Shown: positions 1-14,209 of the stretch, in pieces
Position numbering within the stretch: position 1 is the first letter of the stretch
How the letters are laid out: the number at the start of each line of letters is the position of its first letter
Assembly: GCA_009739215.1 (NCBI GenBank)
Contig: VSJF01000005.1
Span: forward strand, 1,550,001 to 1,614,000
Reading direction: 5' to 3'
Length of the DNA stretch: 64,000 nucleotides
Source of the DNA: Floccularia luteovirens
Taxonomy: Eukaryota > Basidiomycota > Agaricomycetes > Agaricales > Squamanitaceae
Program-made: the position numbers and the translations under genes
Notes under the pieces: generated by a model
The model's database searches: none
What the model saw: the letters and a program-made list of their open reading frames with translations, nothing else
What the model was told of the DNA's origin: nothing

Positions 1-567
1 TATTCTTGTTGTTAGGAGAAGGCCCTGAGATTATCAAGTTGATGTTCGGAGTAGATGAGCTGGTTAGGGAGGCTAACGCGATGAGCGCCTTAACCACTTT
101 CTTGTGGGGTTCTGCTATTACTGTAAGCGTTATTATCGCTATAAATGCTAGCTCGCTTATATACCAGTGCTCAGGGCGTTCTGGGATTCCTTATGTCAAT
201 TGCCAGTCTACTCTCCATTAAAGTCACTTCCCCCATAACACACATGATCTCTTCCGCTGTCCGTGGAGTGGCAGCTTCATTGTTAGGAATGTGGTTGTTC
301 CATGATATTATTACAAGGTTAGCACACCCTTCTCTCAATAGGAAAAAAAAAACCTGACAACTTTATTTTCAATACAATTCCGTACAAAACAGTGGTCGAG
401 GATCTTCTATCGCCATCATTCTCCTTGGCTCTATCTATTACACATGGGTTAAACATGAGGAAACAAAGCCTCAACCAACTTCTCCTAAATCTGGAGAGAT
501 CAGCTCATATGAAAGAGTTCCCTTGGAAGAATTAGAGGGTGGATCGAAACAAGAAAAACCCGAGTAA
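1..567 (+). CDS. GDP-fucose transporter-like protein (SLC35C1/TPT family), 3' end only
   Basis: This is the C-terminal part of a triose-phosphate-transporter-type nucleotide-sugar transporter; the 5' end lies outside the window. Three exons can be joined: up to 122, 175-318 and about 392-567. The joined product shows a hydrophobic helix with the phrase KVTSPITHMISSAVRG and, after a second helix, GSIYYTWVK. The pattern TSP.TH followed by GS..YTWV resembles the SLC35C1 GDP-fucose transporters of the Golgi. A hydrophilic acidic tail follows, ending at the TAA at 565-567. It lies next to GDP-fucose synthase and near GDP-mannose dehydratase, which supports GDP-fucose as the cargo, but substrate is an inference. 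Other SLC35C or TPT members remain possible. Confidence 0.7.
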
Positions 568-874
568 TTTCTCTATACCAAAACATTCTATACATATACC
601 ACCCGCAGTAATCGTTAATTCATTGCACGAAATATGTAGATCCCACTTACTACTATAAAAATAATGATAAATTATAGAACTGGGAGACTGGACGCACGGG
701 TAGTTAGTTCTTCCAATCCAGTAAGTGAGATAGTCCTAATTTCTGTTATTAAACGATACAGCAAGAATGCACAACCAAGAATAAGTCACAAAATATCCGT
801 AAAAATCCATACATAGTATCCAAGTTTCTAGAAGACTGAAATTTAACCTCACTGGAATTTTGCAAGAAGGAAGA

Positions 875-1045
875 GGCCCTCCAGACAATAACAAAAAATA
901 GGTTAAAGGTCCACGTACCTATCGTGATGATAACTTTGTCACCACGAGTTGTATATATTTCGTATCCAAACTTGACGTCGAAGCTGCGGTGGGAGGTATC
1001 GATGCCAATGGTGTACCCGAAGAGGAGTCAATAAGCGCAGACCAG
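875..1045 (-). pseudogene. Remnant of FAD synthase 3' region
   Basis: The stretch is recognisably similar to 7170-7330 inside the intact FAD1 gene, covering an intron and part of the Ser/Thr/Pro-rich penultimate exon. The last coding exon of FAD1 (6991-7145) has no counterpart here, because the flanking text jumps from the 3' flank straight to this intron. There is no conserved open frame of useful length. It is a decayed partial copy left by the segmental duplication. Confidence 0.75.
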
Positions 1046-1198
1046 TTTTTTATTTTATCCTTCGTTGGGAGGCCATTAAGAAATTAGACAAAATGCACAG
1101 CATTACACCATAGTCACATCACGTGATGTCATCGCGTTGTGTAGATCGATAATTGCGATCGAAATAACAGGTATTATCGAACTACCATCACTGATAAT

Positions 1199-2741
<1,543 letters not shown>

Positions 2742-2861
2742 AGTATACTCTTCACTAAACGTCTCAACATTGTATCATCTGTATTATACTGCAATTTTTC
2801 TTTGAATTAGCTGAAAATCAACGGTTTTCATTACATATGTTTTCTATCTCAAATGATTCCG

Positions 2862-3238
2862 GATCCTCAGATTGCAAACCGGCGTCAACCATCGCAATGG
2901 GGGGATACATACTTCACTTCTGCAGGGCGGAGATATCCAGGGTCAACCTTGACAACCACTTCCCCTGACTTAATATCAGTAGTCTGTTTGTCATTGAACG
3001 CCGCTGCATGATCATCTTCATTGGGCGGATTTGGCGAGATGGGTACGTGTGATCTCCTATGAATGAACGGAAATTAATCTTACTTGAGTTCAATCCCCAG
3101 AACCCTGAAGCATTTCTCAACCAACTCGCGAACAGCATTAAGTTTCTCCTGTGGCAAGGACAAATTCTTATAGGGTAGGTTTTTGTAGCATGAGTCACAT
3201 TCCTTCTAAGTATATGGTCTCGAGCTGTGAAATTGGAC
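2862..3238 (-). pseudogene. Remnant of GDP-mannose 4,6-dehydratase 3' exons
   Basis: On the minus strand this stretch matches the last exons of the intact GMD gene (9755-10235), including the segments for EFVEKSF..LGIELK and the DPGY..PAE region. The final exon is largely deleted: the text jumps from the equivalent of 9779 to about 9912, removing about 130 bp. Small indels break the frame elsewhere. No upstream GMD exons are present beyond 3240. Confidence 0.85.
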
Positions 3239-3641
3239 ACACTTAAGTATATCGCCCCCAGAACAATCAGTCACGTATATCTCGCTCGACGGTGTATCAC
3301 TGTACGCAATATTAATCAAATACTCTGTGGAGAATAATGAGAGTTGGTTTTGCAAATAAGAACTGCGGTAACATGCGAGATGTCAATCATCTGAAGAGGC
3401 ATTTGTTCAGACACTGAAGGAAACCAATTATATTGTACTTTGTGGGCCCCGCACCGACTCCAGTTCCGAGCTGTCATTCCATGAAACCTCTCTTCTATCC
3501 CTTCCAGTCTTTTCGAAAGCTCTATCCGAATTTAAGCTTTACAGATAGCAATTCATTCCGTATGATAGAACATGTGAGATAGGTATCGTATATACAGCAG
3601 GAAGGAGGGGGTTGGCCAGTTGCTGAAAAACAATAACAGCA
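3239..3641. other. Intergenic, no gene seen
   Basis: About 400 bp between the GMD remnant and the MRE11 stop. I see no convincing coding frame or structured element. It contains the 3' flank of MRE11. Confidence 0.5.
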
Positions 3642-6605
3642 TCAATCATCTTCGTCGTCATCATCATCAACAATCATATTCCCTCTAGCTCTCGTAGCCG
3701 CTGCACGAGTGCTATGATCTCCCAGATGGAGCAAATGTGAGTTGTGTCTGCCTTGCAGGTGTCGCCTTTCGCTTTGCAGGGGCTCTCCTTGTCGTCGTTG
3801 GTTGGCTGTATTAACATCAATTACTGTCATGTGCCATACAACTATTACTCACCTCAGAACAGCTGCCCGGTTCGTACGTTTCGTAGTTTTAGGAGCTTCG
3901 TCTTCGTCTTCATCGTCGTCATCCTCATCGATCTCAATTACCTCTTCCGATTCACTCTATAACAAACAACTGAGTAAACGGTTTCGAAAGAGACAGAAAG
4001 ACATACCACGACTTTTTTACCTCTCCCCTTCGCTGCAGGCGTCTTCTTTGCTGGGGTCTTCTTTGTGGGGGCTCTGGCGGGCGCCTTTGCCGTCGTTTTG
4101 GTTGTTGCGGTCCTTTTCTTCGGGGGAGGTGGTCTATCTGAGTCCAACTCATCAAACGATTCGCCACCTTCAACATCATCCATGTCCATAAGCATCGAAT
4201 CATCCGATTCATCCTCGTCATTCGCATTAGCCCTTGCTTTAGCTTTAGCCTTTTCATACGCTCGAGTAAGTGGATCAGCAATCTCATGTTGAATTTTCTT
4301 TTTCATTACCTTCCCTTTGAGCGTAGCTTTCTTTCTCCCATTTTCAACATATTCCTTCTCCTGTTGTTCTTTGGCTTTGACAAGCTGAGACGTGAAAGAA
4401 ATAGGATAAGGGTAGATTGATGAAAACAAGAGTGAATTTACCATATCCTCTAATTCAACCTCGTCAACTTCTTCATTCATCCGCACTCCCTTCATCAACG
4501 CAGTCAGTGAATCACTAACATGTCTACAAAAACCGGAACTCATTCAACGCACAATCCAAACCATAGAAAGTGAATACACCTACGATTCGATCGCATGGGT
4601 ATCATCCTTCTCCACAAACATCTGTATGGCATCAGACATACCATTCTCTCCTAACAACTGCAACTCTTGTGCAGCCAAATACTCTTTCACAAGTGTCGCC
4701 ACACGAATCTTTGCAAGCTTTTCAGAAGTTGTCAAATCAGGATTGTCGATACTCAATTCCGGTTGGTCAATCTGGACTTTGGCTGCTCTGGTTGCGGATT
4801 TTTTTGAACGGTGAAAGATGAGAACATCTCGTGGGTTCGCGATTCGACCTTGGAAGTCTTGTCCGAAGCGGATCGGGTTCGAGGTTTCTGTGACACCAGT
4901 TGTGTCTACCTAGCGTGAAAATCAGACCAGGGTGAATATTGTAGGATGTATGGGGTAAAATATACTTTAAGACGGATTAGGGGAAGCATTTGTGGGAGCT
5001 CTTTTTCCCCGTTAGCTTTTGCTTTCTCATTTCTTTCCTTCCACAACTCGTGCGCTTGTAAGATCAGAGAATTAACCTGATCAATTATCCATAAACAGAC
5101 TATAATTTGTAGAAAACAAAAATGACGAACCTTTGCTTTAAGATATTTTGTAATTTCCATTTGATCATTAATATCAAAGCCTTCCTCCTCAGCCACTTCA
5201 CTAAGCACTACTTCAGCTATAACAAATGGGCGAACCGTACGCAGTGGGATCGGTGTTAGCTGGAATTCCTTCCCTTGGATCTCCAATAGTGCAACATGTC
5301 TAAATACAATGAGACGTGAAACACAGTCAGGACATGAATCACTCACTTTGGGATAGCTTCACCATCCGCTAGAGAAGTCGCAACTGAAGAGCCTGGCTGG
5401 CTAATATAATAGTTCTTGCCTGCCACTGGTTCGGGTACAATCCTACAATCATGTTCGTGTCCCCAAATAACGAGATCAACACTATCATCGAACATTCCTT
5501 CAGGGACGAATTCTTGTGGGCCATGTTTCACTCTACCATGCAAATGACAAAGATACAAAATTCTTTCAAAGAGTGAAAGCGAGATAGAAAAAGAAAAGAC
5601 AAACCGATTCTGATGCAATAACAAAATATTGAACCACGAATCTTTATCCCTCGGCATAAACATCCGCACACGATTGCTTCTCAACTCAAAATGCATTCTC
5701 TGATCCTTCACATTCCCAATTCCATACATCCCCAGCTTCGTATTTCCTTTCCGTAGCAAAACCGGTCGAACCGCAATCCCCGATGTTGGAGCGTCAGCGT
5801 CGGACATTGGTAAATCGATTTTCCCAAAGTAGTTGAGTAACCCGGAAACGGAGAGCACATCCAAAGCGCAGAGTGCTCCATCCTGGTTTCAAAATGAGTG
5901 GATTTTTTTTGTTATTTCCAGGGTTTGTGGGATTGAATAAGAAATACGTACGGCTCCTGCACCTTGTGGGTCATCGTGATTTCCGTGAATTGAGAAAACG
6001 GGAATTCCAATATTAAAATTCGGGTCTTCATAGTTGATTGCAGGGAAACTGTTAAATAGAACACAGATAGGAATAACGCATTATCTGAATTTTCACTTTT
6101 CTGGAAACACATGTTACGCACGAGAAACCGTCTGGTTTTCCTTCATCGGGATCACTCAACAGTTCAACCTGGATAGGTTTTTCACCCATGGTATATTCCC
6201 GCAGGAGGGCCATCGTTCTATAAACACTATCCCTCGAAGGCTTATTTTCATGAAATAAATCTCCAGCGAGAAGCACGAAATCAACCTTTCAGCAACGAGT
6301 CATGTCAAATAGAGAATGAAGAAGAAGAGAAGGACTAACATCTTTCTTAACAGCTAGCTCTAGAATCTCTTGAAAAGTGTTTATAGAATCCTGCCCACGA
6401 ATCGGGTCTCGTTCCATATACCCGATATGATTATCCGTAGCCAACATGATGCGTATTGTATCATCTGGGTCTTGTAATATAATAACAATAGTATCAGTTT
6501 GATTAATTTTTTAATATTCTTGAATGAAGGGTTTCCTTTCAGAGACTAACAAGATTTTTGGATTGTAGGCGTTGGAGGTGGTGGCGAACCGTCATGGGAT
6601 GACAT
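3642..6605 (-). CDS. MRE11: Double-strand break repair nuclease MRE11
   Basis: MRE11 is the Mn-dependent nuclease of the MRE11-RAD50-NBS1 complex, acting in nuclear DNA break repair. Starting at the ATG at 6605, exon 1 ([10 protein letters not shown]..) splices to an exon reading [16 protein letters not shown]. The phosphoesterase motifs follow in order: [35 protein letters not shown], and [10 protein letters not shown]. The capping domain comes next ([18 protein letters not shown]). The C-terminal tail is Lys/Pro/Ala-rich (repeated KKTPAKK type) and ends in acidic runs ([13 protein letters not shown] and DDDDDEDD), as in other MRE11 proteins with DNA-binding tails. About eight short introns were seen. 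The gene sits between the two copies of the duplicated block and was not itself duplicated. Confidence 0.95.
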
Positions 6606-6990
6606 TCCTCTCCTACCTTCGAGATTCTTGTTATCTGTTTCGTTCAAATACAAAAAGGCAGGAAAAACAGTTTAAAGTGATTCACAGCGCTTGTGTCGCG
6701 TTGGGTCACGTCGATCACGTGATAACCAGACACAGACAAATGGAACACCCGGACCTAGGAGGTGTGCAGCCGAGTATAGTGGGTGAAATACTCATTAGTC
6801 CCAGGTTTCCATTGTTAACTGATACAGCACGTATACACAACCAAGAATAAGTTACAAAATATCTGTAAGGATATACACAGTATCCAAGTTTCTATAAGAC
6901 TGCGTAAGCTCTCTGGAACTCTGCTTAACTTTCGTATGCTAGCAAGAAAAAGATGTGGAAAACTGAAAAAAAAATCCTTATTCTTTATTG

Positions 6991-8291
6991 TCATGCAGTC
7001 AGAGTGGTGGGCACAGCTGGAAGCGACCCACGCCCAGAACGTTCGAGATTTCCATCCAAAAGTTCATATGCAGGGCGATATATGAGTTTTTTCGAGCGTT
7101 CCGTCCCATTCGGTGTGGATTGGGAATTGGAATTAAAGGCCCCAGATTCTATAATATGATTAATTGAAGAGGTCTTCCAGACAATGAAGGGGTGCACGTA
7201 CCTATTGGTGATGATAGTTTTGTCATTACAGGTTGTTTATCTTGCGTATCCAAAGAAGTCGAAGCTGGGGTGGAAGGTATCGAGGGAGATGACGCCAATG
7301 GTGTACCCGGAGAGGAATCGATAAGTAGAGCTGGATTCGGGAATGTATTGTAAGTAGAACCAAGGGATGTATATCTAAATTGATTATGATTCTCTCAAAT
7401 CGACATGTAATCATGCATTTATTCTTACCCTTGATCATATAGACAGCAATACGGGACATTAAGTTGACGAAGGAATCCCCAAACATTGCTGTATGACCAG
7501 TTAATGACAGGATTGACTCGTTCGAAACTCGGCCATCCGGAATCCGTCATATTTCTATGCGATAGATTCGCTAAAAAGAATTGGTAGTCACATTATTATC
7601 CACAGGAAGAGAAAGTAAAAAATGCGCTCACCACCATGGGGGTCGGTCCTTCTCGTCCCAATCAAGATAGCTGTAACATGAGGAAATCTGGATTTATACA
7701 ACTCTAAAGCTTGGCGCATACCCTCCCCTCCTTTCGCGTTCCCCACAGCACGAGGTCTATTAATATAATCTGATCCACTATTCTGGACCGGCGTAACAAC
7801 ACTCTCCACCTGAGAAGCGCTGGGCTTACACGAGTAGAGGTTGAGGTTGTACGATCTAGCACATTCATCAATGAATTCCTCCAAGACTGGGAATGGTGAT
7901 GGTACGGGGATGTAGATAGTCGGAATGGGTCGCATAGGTTCAGAAGGTCCTAGCCTGCGCGCTAGAACAGCAGCATAGAGGTGTAGCAGGACTGTGCCTA
8001 TAAGTAACATATATCCACAATTGAATTGTGTTAGTCGTGTAGTTGATGTGATGCAGTGATAGGACTCAACAGTCTTTCCCGCCATTAAAGCTTAAAGATA
8101 CGTTTTCCTGTCTGAGGAAAGGCAATGCTGTTTGGTAAGTTGTCCAGATGTCCGAATGTGCTGCTCACCCACCCGTGGGTATCTAAACACTGCTCGATGA
8201 CATCCAAAGCTTCCTTCACCAAGGGGCCAAGAGGGTCCACTGACGATTGAGCCAAGTCGTATACGTCTTTTGCAATTTTGGTGAAATCCAT
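6991..8291 (-). CDS. FAD1: FAD synthase (FMN adenylyltransferase, PAPS-reductase fold)
   Basis: The enzyme transfers AMP from ATP to FMN to make FAD. From the ATG at 8291, exon 1 encodes an N-terminal helix ([15 protein letters not shown]). A short exon then gives the ATP-pyrophosphatase loop LSFNGGKDC, joined to [14 protein letters not shown]. Later exons contain [51 protein letters not shown] and [16 protein letters not shown], the signature order of eukaryotic FAD synthases. A Ser/Pro/Thr-rich segment precedes the C-terminal [16 protein letters not shown]. Introns at NGGKD-C and after DPHG join in frame. A 3' fragment is duplicated at 875-1045. Its placement beside fucose genes looks coincidental. 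Confidence 0.92.
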
Positions 8292-9189
8292 GGTATGAGT
8301 ATATGTATATAATAATGAAAAGTAATAAGGAGTGCTAGCGATGAGTGAGCAAGGAGAAGCAGAGTTTGGTGAGCCAGATGAATCACCGCTGCGGTAACGT
8401 CAGGTTAGGCTTTTCTCTCACGTGTCGGAATTTTCTTGAAAAACAGTGCCACGACTTGCTAACTAGGACTTGCTCGGTATGTTGCAAGAAAATGGACCAC
8501 ATTTGCAGTGAGTTTAGAATAATCGACCTTTAACTGTATTGCAAAGATTCGATTACAATTTACAACATGCCATTTTCCAGACAACTGATTCAATCACTGT
8601 AACGTGATCACTACAACCTGGGCATCGCCCCTAGTTGTCTCTGTCCGTTGCGTTACTAGTACTCAAATACGATCCCCTTACTGTTCGAACTTGGAAACAT
8701 GGCACCAATTTTGTCAATGACATCGATCGACTTCAAAATGCTACATCGTTGGGTCATACGAAGATATGTCCTGGCACACTCCCACTCCTCATCCATTAAC
8801 AGATATATACACATTTACCAAATTAACACCGAAAGTCATCATGTCTTGGCCACTTACAATGCTAAGAGTCATTAGTTTACTTAACTCTTCCCCAACTTGG
8901 AGTCAGACGATAAATAAGCCAACGAAACAAAAAACACTACTTCCTCAGAAACTGATGTTTGTTCTGCTAACCAAAAAATTGATGGTGACATTGAAATGTC
9001 AGAAGTTGCTCCTAGTAAAAAAAAGTATTACGGTCTTTACTCCAATCTACTCTATAAACATACAAGAAAATGGAACGACAACACCACTACAGACACCCGT
9101 CTATGTACTGTGTAGCTACGAATGTTAGATCTTGTAACTCGGCAGTCATGCCTTGAGGATGTTCAGAATCAGTGAGCGTCTATTTTCTG
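8292..9189. other. Unrecognised stretch with coding-like fragments
   Basis: No confident gene. On the plus strand 8341-8393 reads as a plausible first exon (MSEQGEAEFGEPDESPL) followed by a GTAACG donor, only 50 bp from the divergent FAD1 start. Farther on, short open stretches at about 8675-8800 and 8930-9115 look protein-like but are separated by stops and carry no family motif I recognise. This could be a decayed gene or transposon remnant. It has no counterpart in copy A. Confidence 0.3.
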
Positions 9190-9496
9190 GGGAGTATATC
9201 TATCTGCTCTTATGGTTTGAAATATTCTCTTCCAGCGATCTTGAAGGTTCCCATGTCGTCCCTGGACTATTCACAAATATTATCTTGCCGAAAGTACTTT
9301 CCCCTTTCTAATCGCGTCTCTGCTTCGTTCCTGTTCCCTTCTCTGAAAACAATACTCCATTCGTTGTTGCAGGCACAGGGAGGCCTCATAGTATAATCTT
9401 GCAAATCTCTTTATCTGGATACTTCGCGAATACGATGACGTCGACCCCATTATTCTATCAGAACAGGCCTCCTAGAGTTGGTAAAAATAAATGATG
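9190..9496 (+). pseudogene. Truncated GDP-L-fucose synthase copy
   Basis: The sequence follows intact GFS from the intron before the DLEDSHVIPGL exon through the FVVAGTGKP exon. It has a deletion of about 20 bp after the GTG(R/K)P codons that shifts the frame. From the equivalent of the ILS codons it jumps straight to the gene's last codons (RVGKNK then TGA near 9494), so two penultimate exons are missing. All 5' exons are also absent. It is the reciprocal partner of the intact GFS at 1199-2741. Confidence 0.85.
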
Positions 9497-9724
9497 ATGA
9501 AGATCGTTATGTTCCCTTCAGTAAAGTCTCGACACTGTATCACTTTTATTATACTCAGGCATTTTTGAAAATAAAATGAGAACATTATGTTTACTGTTAC
9601 AAATGATACCGGATTGATGCAAGCGATTGGAGTTGTGTTGTTTACGAGGAACCAGAAAAGTCTATTGAAAACGATGGAAAGGCAAAAAAAACTTGTGCTT
9701 TGTTTTCTAGGCCAGAAATTTTTT

Positions 9725-11218
<1,494 letters not shown>

Positions 11219-11220
<2 letters not shown>

Positions 11221-11742
11221 GGTAGATAAGATGATTGTAGGCAATTGGGTAGCTTTGATCAACAAGGTATGTACTTTAAGTAAGCTTAGAATGGAATAAT
11301 TAATTTAACTAGAAACGGATCAGTCCGAGACCACGCGTCCTTAATATTGACTTGTATTCATTGTCAGATACATACTTATCTTCATATATGCAACTCATCT
11401 ATCTTTCTTATCCCACAATAGGCACAGAAAAAGCTCCAACATCTCTTGGATGAAGGTTATTCTTCCATTAACAGAAGGGTATAATTTTATTCATCTTTCC
11501 GCATATTTTGTGTAAAGGCTCTGACATGGGTATTATGTGGGACGAAATGAGTAATGTACTAGACTTCACAGAATGTCTTGCAGGGTATGATCATGCCTGA
11601 TGATGACCTTGAACTACAGGGTGGCTTGAAGCGCAGTGTCGACATTCGCGTCGGCTCCGTAAATCAAGCTCAAGATTCAAGTTATGCGTTACAGTCGCCA
11701 CGATCCCGTGATCATGATTGCAGCGTATCACATGACCATTAA
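11219..11742 (+). CDS. Possible small spliced gene in the GMD/SPC25 promoter gap
   Basis: Three open segments join in frame with all junctions in phase 0: 11219-11266 (MVDKMIVGNWVALINK), 11422-11478 (AQKKLQHLLDEGYSSINRR) and 11584-11742, ending TAA. Donors read AAG|GTATGT and AGG|GTATAA, acceptors TAG and CAG. The start codon shares the palindrome CCATGG with the GMD start on the other strand. I recognise no family. It would encode about 88 residues. The introns (155 and 105 nt) are longer than usual here, so this may be chance sequence in a promoter. Confidence 0.28.
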
Positions 11743-11778
11743 TCCCTCTTTGCGAACTGCATCACCAAAACCACAAAA

Positions 11779-12626
11779 ATGGCTCAAGTACTACGAGTCC
11801 CCCAAGTTGATCTAGCAGCTATTCTTCTCGAACAAACAGCTCAGATAGACATCCGAATTCCAAGCTATGAGGCATCCACGCGTAACTTCCTGAAAGCTCT
11901 TGTCAATTACAAGAATCATGCAATAGCTACAATTTCTGAACGGCGGAAGAACCAGGCCCTCGAGAAGAAGAAGATTCAGGACAAGCTGCAGTCGATTGAG
12001 ACTGAAATCAACGAGTGTAAGCTGAAGGAGATCGCGACGCGTGCGGATCTGGAGCGCGAGAGTGAAGAGAGGAAAGAAGCGGAACTCTCAGTTGCTGCTT
12101 TCAAGCGACAACTTGCTTCTCTGCGCGAGCAGGTTTCTGCAAGAGAGGCAGAGGTGTCTCATTATCGGGCTGTCACTCATAGTCTGCGCCAAGGTAAGCT
12201 ATATACTTCAATCACATCCCTTCACAAATAACATGAATGCAGAGAAAGAGGAAGAACGGTCGATTCTAAAGCAGCAGGCATCACGACTCCCGTCAGAGTT
12301 GCTTGCAAGCGAACACTGGTTGTCTTGCTCTGTCGAGGGAATTGAGAGAGATCGCCTACTGTTCCAGTTCAGAGAAATCGATGAATTAGATCCAGACCGT
12401 GTTCATAGCTTTGTCTTAGAAATAGCAGGTAGTAATTATAAAGGTGAGTTTACAGGATATCGAATAACTAAAGAATCCTGCTTACAATTCTTTCATTGCA
12501 GTGATCACATCTTCACCTCATCTTCCTGTGTTATCTATGCTCGTTGACAGTTTGAACAAAACCGGAGACATTTATGATTTTGTAAAACAAGTGCGGAAAA
12601 GCTATGTTAAACTTTGTACTTCATGA
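11779..12626 (+). CDS. SPC25: Kinetochore protein SPC25 (NDC80 complex)
   Basis: SPC25 forms the inner globular head of the NDC80 complex together with SPC24 and links microtubule-binding subunits to the centromere. The N-terminal two thirds is a long charged coiled coil (about residues 35-140, rich in Glu, Lys, Arg). After an intron at LRQ|E comes a compact domain with LLFQFREIDELDP, HSFVLEIAGSNYK, then LPVLSMLVDSLNKTGDIYDFVKQ, matching the Spc25 C-terminal RWD-like fold. Two introns (from 12195 and about 12444) are seen, and the stop TGA is at 12624-12626. It is divergent from GMD, separated by about 560 bp. Confidence 0.88.
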
Positions 12627-12750
12627 TAGTGGATCTTTCTGTACTGCAAAACTAACATGATCGATTATGAACAGACACAATCCATGACAGTTTAAAATGG
12701 TGATCAATTTGTACTGCTTGTATTCTTACATTATACTATCTACATTTTAA

Positions 12751-13658
12751 CTAAGCTGTTGCAGTTGCCCCCGTGTATGCATGAATAGTCTCGTCAGCAC
12801 ATCCAGCTGGTGTCATATAGGAGTATGGTCCAAGGTTTACATAGAGATCACGATGTCCTTGAGCGTCCGGGCAGATAAGCCAAGCCTACAAGTATCCAGA
12901 AAAAAATTTGGGTAAATATTCTCGACAGGCAGTAAGACCACTGACATTGTTTTGTGGCCTGGTGATTGTAGGGTTGCTCCATTCCACCGTGTCACCACTG
13001 AATACAAACGTTCCAGAAGTCGCAGGAGTGGCTGACCAGCTGACTTTGAGTTTCACAACAGTTGAATTCGCGCGGGGTTCTACAACGGCGTATAAGTTTT
13101 TTCCACCCGCGTTTTGGATGAGTTGTCCGCCTGTGATTTGGAATTGGGCAGCGTTGCTGGGTTCACCGAGGACTGCGTCAGATACGGTGTTCAGAACCTC
13201 TGATTGTAAGTACTTGTGGAAGTTGGGGTCTTCCTGAATATCGCAATGTCCAATCAGCGTTGGCTTAAGAAGGACCGTTGAAGAAAGGCCCACTTCACTA
13301 CTGCGCGAATAAAAGAATAACCTGGCACGAGCGTAGCAGACCCACCCGCCGCTGTCGTTGTAGATGAACTGATAGGGCCTCCACCACCCGGAGTCGTTGT
13401 GGGTGTTGTAGGACATGAACTACATGGGAGACATTGGGAATAGTAAGGGTTGCCAACTTGGCAAGACCACCCAGCAGGACAGGACGTTGGGCCTGTCCAG
13501 CCGTCACCTCCACACTATAATCAAGCAGGATTAATAACGAATCATGTTACTAAACTCGAAAAACATCATTTTACCTGTCCGTATTGCGGAGCAGTCTGTG
13601 CCGACACACTCCCAGCAAGCAGACATATAGCAGCGAGACTAATTGTTACCTTATTCAT
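12751..13658 (-). CDS. Secreted CBM1 protein with an uncharacterised C-terminal domain
   Basis: The product begins with a signal peptide ([20 protein letters not shown]) followed by a fungal cellulose-binding module: [16 protein letters not shown], then [14 protein letters not shown], with the expected Cys and aromatic residues. A Thr/Pro/Gly linker leads to a domain with [14 protein letters not shown], spliced to [61 protein letters not shown], then AWLICPD and [13 protein letters not shown]. This second part is not a catalytic family I can name. Three introns are inferred; one at the FIRAV|EDPNF join has a weak GTGAAG or GTAGTG donor. It probably acts outside the cell on plant cell wall. 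Confidence 0.8.
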
Positions 13659-14209
13659 TGTCGAATTATACAAATTCCCTGAACAAAAACCTTTGCCCAT
13701 TTTATACAGCCTATCCCATACCGAGCAAAGGCCTTTACTTCGGAATGCCTGTTTTCATAAATTGACATATGTCTGCGCGGTTCTTTCTCGGAAAGTTCGC
13801 GCATCTGGGGTTTTGTATGGTTCTTTCTTGATGGGAGAATGTAAATACCCCGCATGCGATTCACATGATGTCTGAATGAAGTGGGGTTGTCAATTTCAGA
13901 TGAAAAGGTCGGGATTACTTGGTTATCGGCCAAAATACTTCCGTGACATTCAGACGCATTATATAGAAGAATGCAACATCCGGCTAAGTAAGGGATGGAA
14001 CGCTGCATAACGCTCATTTGATAAATTTGTATGTAGCCGCCCACGAATTTATGGTCATCACCTGTCCCAAGACAGCTTAATTTTTCATATAGCGTATCTT
14101 GAATGGGAAGTATAGATTCACTGACAATATGCATTCGTCAACATAGTACAAATGGTGCACGTTTTTGTGATATTATTGGAAATGTACATATACTTAAGCG
14201 ATCACAACC

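Noticed and set aside
3742..4191. 149-codon plus-strand ORF opposite MRE11
   Set aside because: Antisense shadow of the low-complexity MRE11 tail (Ser runs are the complement of acidic/basic codons).
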